Part shown: in pieces, positions 1 through 8,948 of the stretch | Position numbering within the stretch: position 1 is the stretch's first letter | Layout: each line of letters begins with the position of its first letter | Assembly: GCA_903930015.1 (NCBI GenBank) | Contig: CAIYXB010000012.1 | Location: forward strand, 1-36,446 | Reading direction: 5' to 3' | From: an uncultured bacterium | Lineage (GTDB): Bacteria > Cyanobacteriota > Vampirovibrionia > LMEP-6097 | Length of the DNA: 36,446 bases | Position numbers and translations under genes: made by a program | Notes under the pieces: model-generated | Database searches by the model: none | What the model was told of the DNA's origin: nothing | Seen by the model: the letters and a program-made list of their open reading frames with translations, nothing else

Positions 1-2
1 AG

Positions 3-707
3 CTAAAATTAGTTTTTGACTCCTATAAGAACTACGATAAAGCTTTGGTATTACAAAACTTTGGTAGACCTCAAAAAAGTTACTTAGAAAACAACAATAC
101 AATTCTTGAATACAATCTTAAAGAAGAAAGTTTTCGAGTATCAGAAGATATAGCACCAGCACCATTTGATATTTTTAGGATCAACCAAAATACAAATAGC
201 AAAAGCAACACAAACAATGTAAGCATTGGTACTGGATCAGTTCAAGCAAATTATAATTCAAGTGAATGCCGACTAGTTTTTACAGCAGGTTCTAATAATC
301 TTATACAAGATTGGCATTACCAAGGTGTTCTTTGTAATGAATATGCTCACAAGAATTTTGTAAACAAGAGATTTATACAAGATTTAACTTCAAAAGGTAT
401 TGATTCTTATGGAATCATTTTAGAAAAACATAGTAAGGGCAAAAAAGTTTCAGAGGTATTTTCAAATAGTTCAGCTGCAAAACTTGGATTAAGCAAAGGT
501 GACATTATATTAAAAATAAACGATATTAACACTGCTCAACTAGCTACGGAAATTGCTTATCAAGAGCTAAACAAGCATCAAAAAGCGACCTTAGTGATTT
601 TAAAAGGCAAACAAGAATCTACTCTAGTAGTCTCAAAATCAAGTATTGCCTTGCTTTACCAATTTAAAGAATCTCAAAGAAAATTCTTAGGATTCAAGCA
701 GGATTAG
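3..707 (+). CDS. PDZ-domain protein, 5' end outside the window
   Basis: The reading frame is open from the first bases and reads without a stop through position 45, where a TTG codon could be mistaken for the start. The residues before it (a YDKAL stretch running into LQNFGRP) look like ordinary coding sequence, so the true start lies outside the window. The last ~90 residues form a PDZ-like domain: a GIIL carboxylate-loop-like segment, then SAAKLGLSKGDIILKIND, the usual 'A..aGL..GD.I..i.g' pattern. No protease domain is visible in the part present. The N-terminal part has a 'GRP...EYNL' pattern faintly like SmpA/BamE-type small domains, which I cannot confirm. PDZ domains bind peptide C-termini and are common in envelope proteins; the role here is unknown. 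Confidence 0.7.
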   Translation, partial: LKLVFDSYKNYDKALVLQNFGRPQKSYLENNNTILEYNLKEESFRVSEDIAPAPFDIFRINQNTNSKSNTNNVSIGTGSVQANYNSSECRLVFTAGSNNLIQDWHYQGVLCNEYAHKNFVNKRFIQDLTSKGIDSYGIILEKHSKGKKVSEVFSNSSAAKLGLSKGDIILKINDINTAQLATEIAYQELNKHQKATLVILKGKQESTLVVSKSSIALLYQFKESQRKFLGFKQD

Positions 708-715
708 CCATATGA

Positions 716-769
716 CTTTTCTTGTTTAGCAAACTAAGAAAAGTTTTCTTCAATTTGCAAAAACTTTTC
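716..769 (+). terminator. Two overlapping hairpins, possible terminator
   Basis: CTTTTCTT (716-723) pairs with AAGAAAAG (736-743) and is followed by TTTTCTT, giving an AT-rich hairpin with a short T run just after the PDZ gene. A second hairpin pairs GAAAAGTTTT (738-747) with AAAACTTTTC (760-769). They share GAAAAG, so only one can form at a time. The proposed alaS promoter lies downstream, so this is more likely the end of the upstream transcript than an alaS attenuator. The segment AAAAGTTTTCTTCAA also occurs, inverted, at the end of the palindromic element at 33398-33539, so it may be a remnant of such an element. Confidence 0.4.
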
Positions 770-809
770 TGCCCCTTATATTAAGGAAAAGTGAAGTATG
801 ATGCTAGGT

Positions 810-815
810 TATAAT
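810..815 (+). promoter_or_regulatory. -10 box for leaderless alaS mRNA
   Basis: A perfect TATAAT ends 8 nt before the ATG at 824, with no Shine-Dalgarno between. The string TTATAAT-N-ATTAGTGATG recurs, with one changed base, upstream of hemE on the other strand. Transcription should start at or within a base or two of the start codon. No good -35 box is visible. Confidence 0.6.
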
Positions 816-823
816 AATTAGTG

Positions 824-3424
824 ATGAAGCCACTTTCATGCCAAGAGATAAGAGATTTATGGGTAGAGTATTTTACAAAAAAATGCACAAGCGTGCACAA
901 GCATATTAAGTCAGCTTCGCTTGTTCCTGATAATCCAACTTTACTTTTAAATGCTGCAGGCATGGTTCAGTTTGTACCAATATTTATGGGTACAAAACCA
1001 GCTCCAGAGCCACCACGTGCTGTTACAGTACAAAAATGTGCTCGCGTTGGTGGAAAAGACAGTGATCTTGAAAATATTGGACGCACAACAAGACATCATA
1101 GTTTTTTTGAAATGCTTGGTAATTTTTCTTTTGGTGATTACTTTAAAGAAGATGCTATTAAATGGGCTTGGCAATTTGTTACTGAAGAGCTTTGCTTAGA
1201 CAAAGACAAACTCTACGTTTCTGTATTTGAAGGTGACGAGCAAAACGCTTTTGACCAAGAAGCTTATAATACTTGGACGAAAATTATTGATGAAAAACGC
1301 ATCTGGAAAATGACTCGCAAAGACAATTTCTGGGGACCACCTGGTGCTTCTGGACCTTGTGGACCTTGCTCTGAGATTTATTACGAGGTAGATCCGTCAG
1401 CAAAAGAGTTTGACGATAGATACACCGAGATCTGGAATCTAGTTTTCATGGAGTTTAATAAAGACGAAGATGGCAAGTTCACTCTACTTGCAAGTAAAAA
1501 TATTGACACCGGTGCTGGACTTGAAAGGATAGCGACTATCATACAAGGTGTTAAAAATACTTTTGAAACGGATGAGCTGTTTTTTGTAATGAATAAAATA
1601 GCTTCAGAGATTGGCAATAGTGTTCGCTACGGTTCAAAAAATAAAGATCATGATTTATATTTAAAGATCATTACGGATCATTTAAGATGTGCTTCTTTTT
1701 TAATTTCAGACGGAGTAAGACCTTCTAACCTTGGTCGCGGTTATGTTCTAAGGATGATAATCAGAAGAGCAGCAAGGTTTTTGTACTTAATTAGAAACAA
1801 AGCAGATGCTTTTCTTTTCAAGACTGTTAAATACTTAGTCGAAGCTTATGCAAAAGCTTACCCAGAGCTAAAAAATAATCAATCATTAATCGAAGAGGCA
1901 TTTGAAAAAGAAGAGCAAGCTTTTGCAAAAACTCTTGAACTTGGCATTGAAGTCTTAAATAAAAAAACTTCTTCAATGAAATCAGGCGATACTCTAGATG
2001 GTGCTTTTGTATTTGACCTTTACTCTACTTATGGATTTCCATTAGAGCTGACTCAAGACATGCTTGAAGCACAAGGTATAAAAATAGATCTTAAAGCTTT
2101 TGAACTTGCAAAAGAAAAACACGCAGAAGTCTCTGGCAGTGGTGCTTTTGAAAAATCAGTAGATTCAAATTCTTTTGTAGCTGAGATTCTAAAAAAGCAC
2201 GGTAAAACAAAATTCCTTGGTTTTGATGGACTTGAGACAAAAGCTAAAGTTTTATATGCATCTGACAACAAAGTAGCACTTGATCAAACAACTTTCTATG
2301 CTGAATCAGGCGGACAGCTTGCTGATATCGGCACTATCAATGGGATTGAAGTCAAAGGTGTTAAAGCAATTGAAGGTGTTTCGATTCATAACGTAGAGGA
2401 TAGTTCTAAATTCAAAGTAGGTGAGGAAGCAATTGCAAAAGTAGATTCTCACAATAGAAACTACACAAAAAAACACCATACAAGCTGCCACTTACTTCAA
2501 GCAGCACTTAGAAAGACGCTTGGTGACAGTATTCAACAAATGGGTTCTCAAGTTGGACCTGAGTACACTCGCTTTGACTTTAATTTAGACCGTGCCATGA
2601 CAAAAGAAGAAATTAAAAAAGTTGAAGATCAAATCAATTCATGGATTAAAGAGGATTTCACTGTAGAGACTAAAGTCATGGACTACGAAGATGCAGTTAA
2701 AGCAGGTGCTTTGAGTTTCTTTGAAGACAAATACGATGATGAAGTCAGAGTTTTGTTTATTGATAAAGCTTCGATAGAACTTTGTGGTGGTATTCACGTA
2801 AATAAACTCTCTGAAATAAGGAATATTGTTATTGCTCAAGAAGGATCTGTAGCTTCTGGCATAAGAAGAATAAAGCTACTAGCAAACACTTGCGCTGATG
2901 AGTTTTTAAAAGAAAGAGCTGAGGCTCAAGAAAGACAAGCTCAAGAAGAAGCTCAAAAAGCTGTTGAGAAGGAAGCTCAAAAAGCAAAAACAAAAGAAGA
3001 GCAAAAAGAGTTACTGAGCAGACTTGATGAGATATACCAAAATTCTCAAATTGAAGACAAAGTAAGATTACTGATTTTAAACACAAATGAAATTTTTAAA
3101 AAAGAATTCAGCAGTGATGCTCTAAAGACTTTTATTGAAGCTTTAATAGATAAAAACAAAAGCTCTGGAAATAGCTTTTTTATTTTCTCGGCAAGTATTT
3201 GCGAAGATAAGTTAGTTTTCTTTAGTGCTTGCAGTGATGATCTTGCAACAAAAGACTCTGTTTATAATGCTGGCAATATAGTAAAAGAAGCAGCTAAACT
3301 CTGTGGCGGCGGGGGCGGCGGACGTCCAAACTTCGCGCAAGCAGGTGGTAAAGATCTTAGTAAGATTCAAGAAGCTATAAAGATGATAACGAGTGTCGTC
3401 TCAAAGATAAAAGGTACTGCGTAA
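824..3424 (+). CDS. alaS: Alanyl-tRNA synthetase
   Basis: Charges tRNA-Ala with alanine in the cytoplasm and edits mischarged Ser/Gly. The class II catalytic core is at the N-terminus (the FFEMLGNFSFGDYFK motif region and the GPCGPCSEIYYE segment). It is followed by the editing domain with HxxxH (about H553/H557, counted from the GTG at 821) and CGGIH (C655...H659), the zinc and editing residues. A charged coiled-coil stretch (~705-735) follows, then the C-Ala domain ending in the Gly-rich CGGGGGGRPNFAQAGG motif. At ~866 residues it is full length (family usually ~870-880). GTG at 821 and ATG at 824 are adjacent; I chose ATG because the -10 box places the transcript start about there. hemN begins 7 nt after the stop, suggesting co-transcription. 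Confidence 0.97.
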   Translation: MKPLSCQEIRDLWVEYFTKKCTSVHKHIKSASLVPDNPTLLLNAAGMVQFVPIFMGTKPAPEPPRAVTVQKCARVGGKDSDLENIGRTTRHHSFFEMLGNFSFGDYFKEDAIKWAWQFVTEELCLDKDKLYVSVFEGDEQNAFDQEAYNTWTKIIDEKRIWKMTRKDNFWGPPGASGPCGPCSEIYYEVDPSAKEFDDRYTEIWNLVFMEFNKDEDGKFTLLASKNIDTGAGLERIATIIQGVKNTFETDELFFVMNKIASEIGNSVRYGSKNKDHDLYLKIITDHLRCASFLISDGVRPSNLGRGYVLRMIIRRAARFLYLIRNKADAFLFKTVKYLVEAYAKAYPELKNNQSLIEEAFEKEEQAFAKTLELGIEVLNKKTSSMKSGDTLDGAFVFDLYSTYGFPLELTQDMLEAQGIKIDLKAFELAKEKHAEVSGSGAFEKSVDSNSFVAEILKKHGKTKFLGFDGLETKAKVLYASDNKVALDQTTFYAESGGQLADIGTINGIEVKGVKAIEGVSIHNVEDSSKFKVGEEAIAKVDSHNRNYTKKHHTSCHLLQAALRKTLGDSIQQMGSQVGPEYTRFDFNLDRAMTKEEIKKVEDQINSWIKEDFTVETKVMDYEDAVKAGALSFFEDKYDDEVRVLFIDKASIELCGGIHVNKLSEIRNIVIAQEGSVASGIRRIKLLANTCADEFLKERAEAQERQAQEEAQKAVEKEAQKAKTKEEQKELLSRLDEIYQNSQIEDKVRLLILNTNEIFKKEFSSDALKTFIEALIDKNKSSGNSFFIFSASICEDKLVFFSACSDDLATKDSVYNAGNIVKEAAKLCGGGGGGRPNFAQAGGKDLSKIQEAIKMITSVVSKIKGTA

Positions 3425-3431
3425 TCTTGTA

Positions 3432-4949
3432 ATGGCAAAGATTCAAAGAACTGAAATAAATAAGCTTGTTGATAAATACGGCACGGCTGTACCGCGCTAT
3501 ACAAGCTATCCAACTGCGCCTGAGTGGCAAGATGAGTTTTCTCAAGAAAAATTCGAAGCAGCAATAGCAAAATCAAACGAAACAAAAAAAGATTTTTCTC
3601 TATACTTACACATACCGTTTTGTGAATCACAGTGTTACTTTTGTGGTTGCAATGTTGTAATTAGCCCTAAGCACGGTATCGAAGAAGCTTACTTAGAGCA
3701 TTTGTTTAAAGAAATTCGTTATTACGGTAAACTTTTTAGCAAAGATCGTAAGGTCGCGCAAATGGCTTGGGGAGGAGGGACGCCGACTTTTCTTAGGCCA
3801 GATCAAATTCGCAGGCTTTATGGTGTAATCAATGAGAGTTTTAGTTTATATACTGCTGGTCAGCGTAACGCGGCAGATGAGATCTCAAAGCAAATTCAGC
3901 CGCATGAAAATTCCTCAGATGCAAGGCTTGCGAGCGCGAAAAAGCGGAGTTTACTTGAGGTAAATGAGCATTTTGAGCGCGAGTATAACGCAGCAGATGA
4001 GAATTTTCAAAAGGCTGAATACGAATATGCGATAGAAATTGACCCTCGCGTGACTTCAGTCGATCACCTTCAAGCACTTTACGACTGCGGTTTTAATAGA
4101 ATTAGTATGGGTATTCAAGATTTTAATCACACAACACAAATTGCTATCAATAGAGTTCAAAGCAAAGAAGAAGTACAAAAACTTACTCAAGAAGCGCGTC
4201 AGATTGGTTTTACTAGCATAAACTATGACTTAATTTATGGACTGCCATTTCAAACCATGCAAAGTTTTTCTGAGACGGTAGAGATCATGAAAGAACTCGA
4301 ACCAGATAGAATTGCTCTTTTTAATTATGCTCACTTGCCATCAATGATTCCTCATCAAAAAAAATATATTCTTGACGAAACACTACCAGACAAAAAAACA
4401 AAATTAGAAATTTTTGATCATGCAGTTGAAGAATTTACTAATCAAGGTTACGAGTTTATTGGCATTGATCACTTTGCAAAAAAAACTGATTCTCTAGTTA
4501 CCGCACTCAAAAACAAAAGTCTATATAGAAACTTTCAAGGTTATACTACATTTGCGGGTTGCGACATGATTTCTTTTGGAATTACGGCTATCAGCGATAT
4601 CCAAGGGGTTTACAAACAAAATCCAAAAAAAATAAATGATTATTATTCGGATTTTAAACAAGCCGAAAAAACAAAATACTCAAATGAAGATGACCTAAAG
4701 AGAAGGGAAATTATTAGAGAATTGATGTGTAATAATTTTGCAATAGTCGATAAAGATCTCTACCTAGAAGAAATCAAGTTACTCTATAAATTCGTCCAAG
4801 ATGGAATTGTAACTTTGACAGAGAAAGAGAATCTAGTGACGCTTGAGATAACTGACTTAGGTCGTTTTTTTTCAAGAAACGTGGCCAGTCTTTTTGACAA
4901 TTATTTAAATAAAACTAATGGCTTCAAAGCTTTCTCCCAAGCGCTCTAG
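3432..4949 (+). CDS. hemN: Oxygen-independent coproporphyrinogen III oxidase
   Basis: Radical-SAM enzyme that converts coproporphyrinogen III to protoporphyrinogen IX without O2, in haem synthesis. The cluster motif is C64-x3-C68-x2-C71-x-C73, the form typical of true HemN, followed by the SAM-binding GGGTPTFL (~114-121). FNRISMGIQDF and INYDLIYGLPFQT are standard HemN segments, and the HemN C-terminal domain is present. At 505 residues it is longer than the usual ~455. The excess is largely an in-frame insertion around residues 146-190, where bacterial HemN goes almost directly from the helix after GGGTP to 'EIDPR'; the insertion is flanked by a repeated NAADE. The gene lies 7 nt after alaS with no clear ribosome site. 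hemE in the same window belongs to the same pathway. Confidence 0.93.
   Translation: MAKIQRTEINKLVDKYGTAVPRYTSYPTAPEWQDEFSQEKFEAAIAKSNETKKDFSLYLHIPFCESQCYFCGCNVVISPKHGIEEAYLEHLFKEIRYYGKLFSKDRKVAQMAWGGGTPTFLRPDQIRRLYGVINESFSLYTAGQRNAADEISKQIQPHENSSDARLASAKKRSLLEVNEHFEREYNAADENFQKAEYEYAIEIDPRVTSVDHLQALYDCGFNRISMGIQDFNHTTQIAINRVQSKEEVQKLTQEARQIGFTSINYDLIYGLPFQTMQSFSETVEIMKELEPDRIALFNYAHLPSMIPHQKKYILDETLPDKKTKLEIFDHAVEEFTNQGYEFIGIDHFAKKTDSLVTALKNKSLYRNFQGYTTFAGCDMISFGITAISDIQGVYKQNPKKINDYYSDFKQAEKTKYSNEDDLKRREIIRELMCNNFAIVDKDLYLEEIKLLYKFVQDGIVTLTEKENLVTLEITDLGRFFSRNVASLFDNYLNKTNGFKAFSQAL
3866..4002 (+). repeat. 120-bp in-frame insertion in hemN with flanking direct repeats
   Basis: TAACGCGGCAGATGAGA at 3866-3882 and TAACGCAGCAGATGAGA at 3986-4002 differ at one base and lie exactly 120 bp apart, so both read NAADE in the hemN frame. 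The 40 codons between are hydrophilic and locally richer in GCG-type codons than the flanks. This looks like an in-frame insertion that duplicated its target, or an old duplication whose inner part has diverged. Confidence 0.6.
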
Positions 4950-5055
4950 ATAATATCAAGCAGTGTGGACTTTTTTCCTAATTTATTTTATAATTATAAT
5001 CAAAAGCTTAAGAAGAAGAAACTAGAATTAAATTTCTTTTCTCTTTAAAATGGCC

Positions 5056-5061
5056 TAATAT
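5056..5061 (+). promoter_or_regulatory. Possible -10 box
   Basis: TAATAT lies 10 nt before the ATG at 5072, with no purine-rich ribosome site between. The spacing is slightly longer than for the better leaderless candidates in this window. The rest of the 4950-5071 gap is AT-rich with no other clear signal. Confidence 0.3.
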
Positions 5062-5071
5062 GGAATAGACG

Positions 5072-5839
5072 ATGGCAGGTGGTCCGGCAAATTTAAATAG
5101 CAGTTATGCAAATGCCTCGGTAGCATTGAGCTCTAAAGTCGCATCACAAGCTTATAATCTTCGCGCCGAAGCAAATTTAGAAAGACAAGCTACAGTTAGC
5201 CAAAACAACCAAATTGATCCAAGCGTACTTGCGCGAATTTCAATAGAAGAAGAACTTAAAAAGAAAGGCGGAGGTGGCGGAGGTACTAAATACTATAATC
5301 CAACAAATTGGATTCCTTATAGTTTTAGTTTACTTGCAAAAGCCATTGATCAAGCGAGACTCGCGATAGCTAATGCTTTTCTTCAAGCAATAAATACCTT
5401 TGGCAATAATGTACAAAACGGTATCAATCAAGTCGCAACAAGCATTGCAGAAGTTTTTCAACCAGTGACAAATTTATTCCAAAATGTTTTTGTTAATTTT
5501 GCTGAGAATGTCGCAAAAAGTTTAAATCAATTTTCAAAAAACCCTATAGAGTTTTCAATTCGAATGGCTACAAATGTAGCTCAAACAGGGCTTGCGATTT
5601 TTGCAGCTGTTGTAAATGGACTGAAAAAAGCAATCTACGGTAAAGATGAAGCTGTTAATGAAGCTCAGGAAGAGATCTATAAAGAAGATGGTTTACTATC
5701 TCAATTAATGAGCTTCTTTAATCCACAAGATGAGAACAGAGAATCTAATGGCAAAAATATAAAGGCTCATCTTAATAACAAAGCTAAAATGGTTACTCAA
5801 AGGCAAACTAAAAAAGAGTATCTAAGCAAAAACGCTTAG
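5072..5839 (+). CDS. Unknown protein with Gly6 linker and amphipathic helices
   Basis: I do not recognise this 255-residue protein. Residues 1-60 are polar and Ala/Asn/Ser-rich. A six-glycine run (66-71) follows three lysines, then a KYYNPTNWIPYS segment. From ~85 to 195 there are long helical stretches with regularly spaced hydrophobics (AKAIDQARLAIANAFLQAI, FVNFAENVAKSLNQF) and one more hydrophobic piece (GLAIFAAVVNGLKKAIYG). These look amphipathic rather than like classical membrane spans. The C-terminal 60 residues are charged. There is no signal peptide. The stop overlaps the murA stop from the opposite strand by 3 nt. Codon use matches its neighbours and the frame is uninterrupted, so I take it as real. 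Confidence 0.6.
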   Translation: MAGGPANLNSSYANASVALSSKVASQAYNLRAEANLERQATVSQNNQIDPSVLARISIEEELKKKGGGGGGTKYYNPTNWIPYSFSLLAKAIDQARLAIANAFLQAINTFGNNVQNGINQVATSIAEVFQPVTNLFQNVFVNFAENVAKSLNQFSKNPIEFSIRMATNVAQTGLAIFAAVVNGLKKAIYGKDEAVNEAQEEIYKEDGLLSQLMSFFNPQDENRESNGKNIKAHLNNKAKMVTQRQTKKEYLSKNA

Positions 5840-7191
5840 TTAGTAGCTTTTTCGTCTTCAGTTAAAGTTAAATTCTCAGCAGAACTAACTCTTTTGATAG
5901 TTGCCCCAAGTTTAATGAATTTTTCTTCAAGATTTTCATATCCACGATCAAGATGACCAAGTCCACGAACTTCACTTACACCTTCAGCCGTTAAAGCTGC
6001 CAGAATAAGTGCAGCAGCGCTTCTTAAATCTTTTCCTTCAACAGAAGCTGACTTTAAACAAGGTACACCTTTGAATACAGCAAGCTTTGCATTGATATCA
6101 ATATTTGCAGACATCTTTTTTAATTCATCAGCATGCTGGAATCTTGAGTCATAAATATTTTCTTTGACAACACTTGCACCCTCTGCGATAGCAAGCATTG
6201 TTGAAAACATTGGTTGAATATCAGTAGAAAATCCAGGATACCAAACAGTGGTTATATCTGTTGCAAGTAAACGCTCTGACTCTCTTGATACTTTGATGTC
6301 AACGACAGCACGATTATCAATTTCATTACCAGTTGGGAAAATTTGAACTTTAACACCAGTGTCTTCTAATTTAGAAAGTAAAGATTGTAAATCCTCTTCA
6401 ATAACACCTTTAGCAGTAACTTCACCACCAGTCATTGCGCCAGCAATCAAATAGGTTGCAGCTTCGATTCTATCTGGGATACAGAAATGATCAACGCTAT
6501 GCAAGTCAGCAAGAGTCTTTCCAGTAATACGGATATTTGAAGTACCAGCGCCTTCAATCTGACATCCCATTTTATTTAAGAAATTTGCTAAGTCAACAAT
6601 CTCAGGATCTTGTGCAGCATTCTCGATGATAGTCTCACCTTCAGCCATAGTTGCAGCAAGCATTATATTTTCTGTTGCACCATTAGAAGGGATATCTAAA
6701 TAAATTTTTGTACCAACAAGTTTCTTTGCTTTAGCATGTATGAAACCATTTTCTTCTGTGATTTTTGCACCAAGGGCTTTAAGACCTTTTAAATGCAAAT
6801 CAATTTTTCTTGCTCCGATATTACAACCACCAGGCATTGCAATTTTTACATCTTTAAATCTTGCAAGTAAGGATCCTAAGCAAACTATACTTGCTCTAAG
6901 TTTATTTGCTAAAGTAAGTGGAACATAGTTTGAAGAAAGATCTGAACAATCCATTTCAATTACGCCATTTTCAAAACTAATTTCACCGCCCAAAACTTGA
7001 ACGATTTCACACATGACTCTCATGTCAGATAAATTTGGTATGTTTCTAATGGTAGATTTACCGTTTTCAAGCATTAAAGCCGCCGCCACTATTTTAAGTG
7101 CCGAGTTTTTGGCTCCAGATATAGTAACTTCACCATTTAATGGCTTGCCACCTTCGATAAGTAAATATTTTTCAGTTAATTTTTCAGACAC
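5836..7191 (-). CDS. murA: UDP-N-acetylglucosamine 1-carboxyvinyltransferase
   Basis: Catalyses the first committed step of peptidoglycan synthesis, transferring enolpyruvate from PEP to UDP-GlcNAc in the cytoplasm. EPSP-synthase fold. The N-terminal GEVTISGAKNSALKI contains the conserved substrate-binding K-N pair (K28, N29). The catalytic loop PGGCNIGARKIDLH carries Cys123, the residue alkylated by fosfomycin. At 451 residues it is slightly longer than the usual ~420 because of a C-terminal charged tail. Start is GTG at 7191; GATAAT (7196-7201 on this strand) lies only 4 nt upstream with no ribosome site, again suggesting a transcript that begins near the start codon. The 258-bp gap between this gene and hemE shows no gene or clear signal. 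Confidence 0.95.
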   Translation of the reverse strand: MSEKLTEKYLLIEGGKPLNGEVTISGAKNSALKIVAAALMLENGKSTIRNIPNLSDMRVMCEIVQVLGGEISFENGVIEMDCSDLSSNYVPLTLANKLRASIVCLGSLLARFKDVKIAMPGGCNIGARKIDLHLKGLKALGAKITEENGFIHAKAKKLVGTKIYLDIPSNGATENIMLAATMAEGETIIENAAQDPEIVDLANFLNKMGCQIEGAGTSNIRITGKTLADLHSVDHFCIPDRIEAATYLIAGAMTGGEVTAKGVIEEDLQSLLSKLEDTGVKVQIFPTGNEIDNRAVVDIKVSRESERLLATDITTVWYPGFSTDIQPMFSTMLAIAEGASVVKENIYDSRFQHADELKKMSANIDINAKLAVFKGVPCLKSASVEGKDLRSAAALILAALTAEGVSEVRGLGHLDRGYENLEEKFIKLGATIKRVSSAENLTLTEDEKATN

Positions 7192-7449
7192 AACTATTAT
7201 CCTTAAATACGCCTAAGCTTATTTTAAACTAGACGCGATTGCTCGATATATTGTTTCATAAATATGTCAATTATGCTAGTAAATAGAGGGCGAATTAACA
7301 TGATCCTTATAAAAATACAATAAAGTCATTCTCTAAATCCCTGATTGAAGACTCAAAGCCCTATGGACAAAGAAATAGGTCAAGCTTTATGCATCTTAAT
7401 AACCTATATATACCCAAAATAGCTCAAAATAGCATCAAGTTAATAAGGC

Positions 7450-8514
7450 TCAATGATTTGAAAAAGATTGGACGGTCTTAATAAAAATACGGGCATTTTC
7501 AACAGGAACCATAGGTAAAATCCCATGTCCTAGATTTGCAATATAACCAGGACCAGGACCGGCTTGCTCAAGCATTCTTAAAGTTTTTGATTTAACTTGA
7601 TCTTTGGTTCCAAGTAATGCGCAAGGATCAAAATTTCCTTGAATAGCTAAGTTTTGGCCGGAGACGTATTCACGGATATCTTTTAGGTTTGCACGCCAAT
7701 CTATACTCAAACAATTTGCACCCGATTGAATCATAAAATCAATAACATTACTCACGCCATTTACATAAAGTGTAATTGACGCATCTAGATGTACAGCTCT
7801 AATTCCAGAAATAATTTTTTGTTGATAAGGAAGTGCAAATTCTTGATAGTCTTCTATTGATAAAACTGACGCCCAAGTATCAAAAAGTTGTACTGCATGA
7901 ACACCAGTATCTAATTTGTTTATAAGGTAATTGGTAACAGAGATTGAAAGCTTTTCAAGAAGTTCATGCATTCCTTTAGGATTTAGATACATCATCTTTT
8001 TAATCTCTGCAAACTCTTTTGATCCACCACCCTCAATCATGTAACTTGCTAAAGTCCAAGGAGCACCAGCAAAGCCTAGAATTGGAATTTCGTTATTTAA
8101 TTTTGCTTTTATCTCATCGATAGTTTCATAGACATAACTACATTTGTCTTTAAGTTGATTTTTATCAAGCGCAATGATTTTATTTAAATCTTCCTGACTG
8201 CGAGTTGGATTTACGAAACGCGGCTTACCTGTATCAAAATCCAATCCAGCACCCATAGGCTCAAGCAAAACTAAAATATCTGAAAACATGATGATCGCAT
8301 CAACACCTAAAATTTCATAAGGTTGCAAAGAAACTTCAGCTGCCTTTTGCGGATTTTTACATAGTTCCAAAAATGACATTGTAGATCTTATAGCCTGATA
8401 TTCTGGTAGGTAACGACCAGCTTGTCTCATCATCCAAACAGGTACCCTATCCGTCTTTTGGGATCTTAAAGCTTTCAAGATCAAATCATTTTTTATTTTT
8501 ATTTGAGTGCTCAT
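7450..8514 (-). CDS. hemE: Uroporphyrinogen decarboxylase
   Basis: Removes four carboxyl groups from uroporphyrinogen III to give coproporphyrinogen III, the substrate used by the HemN encoded at 3432. The signature RVPVWMMRQAGRYLPEYQ is near the N-terminus. The FSDILVLLEPMG region holds the conserved catalytic Asp, and GFAGAPWTLASYMIEGG and the C-terminal NLGHGILP are typical. At 354 residues it is full length. GTG (8517) and ATG (8514) are adjacent, as in alaS; ATG is chosen because TATAAT ends 8 nt before it. murA is downstream on the same strand but 258 nt away, so co-transcription is uncertain. Confidence 0.96.
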   Translation of the reverse strand: MSTQIKIKNDLILKALRSQKTDRVPVWMMRQAGRYLPEYQAIRSTMSFLELCKNPQKAAEVSLQPYEILGVDAIIMFSDILVLLEPMGAGLDFDTGKPRFVNPTRSQEDLNKIIALDKNQLKDKCSYVYETIDEIKAKLNNEIPILGFAGAPWTLASYMIEGGGSKEFAEIKKMMYLNPKGMHELLEKLSISVTNYLINKLDTGVHAVQLFDTWASVLSIEDYQEFALPYQQKIISGIRAVHLDASITLYVNGVSNVIDFMIQSGANCLSIDWRANLKDIREYVSGQNLAIQGNFDPCALLGTKDQVKSKTLRMLEQAGPGPGYIANLGHGILPMVPVENARIFIKTVQSFSNH

Positions 8515-8522
8515 CACTAATG

Positions 8523-8528
8523 ATTATA
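8523..8528 (-). promoter_or_regulatory. -10 box for leaderless hemE mRNA
   Basis: TATAAT on the minus strand is followed by CATTAGTG and then the ATG at 8514, 8 nt away. The surrounding string matches the alaS promoter-start junction at all but one base. There is no Shine-Dalgarno. Confidence 0.6.
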
Positions 8529-8589
8529 AGGGTTTTTGATTTCAGAAAAAGCGCGAAGCAAGATAATAGATGTTATAATTTGACTTAAT

Positions 8590-8781
8590 ATGACAAAGAT
8601 TAATCCCTATAAACCAATATCAACGTCATGCTCCGGTCCATTCACTGCTGAGCAACAAGAGGCGGCCAGGAGAAGAAGAGGACTCAATCAAAAACTAAAT
8701 AACGCCGGTACTGGAGCATTGATTGGCGGCACAGGCAATGGGTGGTATTTATGGTGCGATTAAAGGACCTAGAAAAAACTA
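8590..8781 (+). pseudogene. Frameshifted small Gly-rich protein gene
   Basis: From ATG 8590 the frame reads MTKINPYKP..., a polar stretch with four consecutive Arg, and then GTGALIGGTGNG, after which it runs into WYLWCD and a stop. Shifting the frame by one base at the GGG run near 8748-8750 instead continues as GGIYGAIKGPRKN and a stop at 8781, which completes a glycine-zipper-like helix. The most economical reading is a ~64-residue protein with one membrane or zipper helix, broken by a one-base indel. A TATAAT (8574-8579) lies 10 nt before the ATG. Function unknown. Confidence 0.45.
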
Positions 8782-8855
8782 ATACCAATTCCCACCAATG
8801 ACAATCAGTTAAAAACGCTGTATCAACAAAAAACCTCAGTAATAAATCATAAGTT

Positions 8856-8948
8856 ATGCTAATAAATCCTGAATTAAATCCATATAAACCTCCAGCACCT
8901 AAAAAAGAGAAACCACCCTTCTTATACCAACCCCGCGTATTAAATTAG
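8856..8948 (+). pseudogene. 5' fragment of a small gene cut by a palindromic element
   Basis: ATG 8856 opens MLINPELNPYKPPAPKKEK, sharing the INP...NPYKP opening of the broken gene at 8590. The frame enters the palindromic element at 8925 and stops within it at 8948. The sequence on the far side of the element (from 9010) may be the rest of the same gene. Confidence 0.4.

Noticed and set aside
738-769. T-box or attenuator controlling alaS
   Set aside because: No T-box core sequence is present, and the likely alaS promoter lies downstream of the hairpins, so they would not be in the alaS mRNA.
951-1199. Overlapping 82-codon frame inside alaS
   Set aside because: Out-of-frame shadow of the conserved alaS catalytic core.
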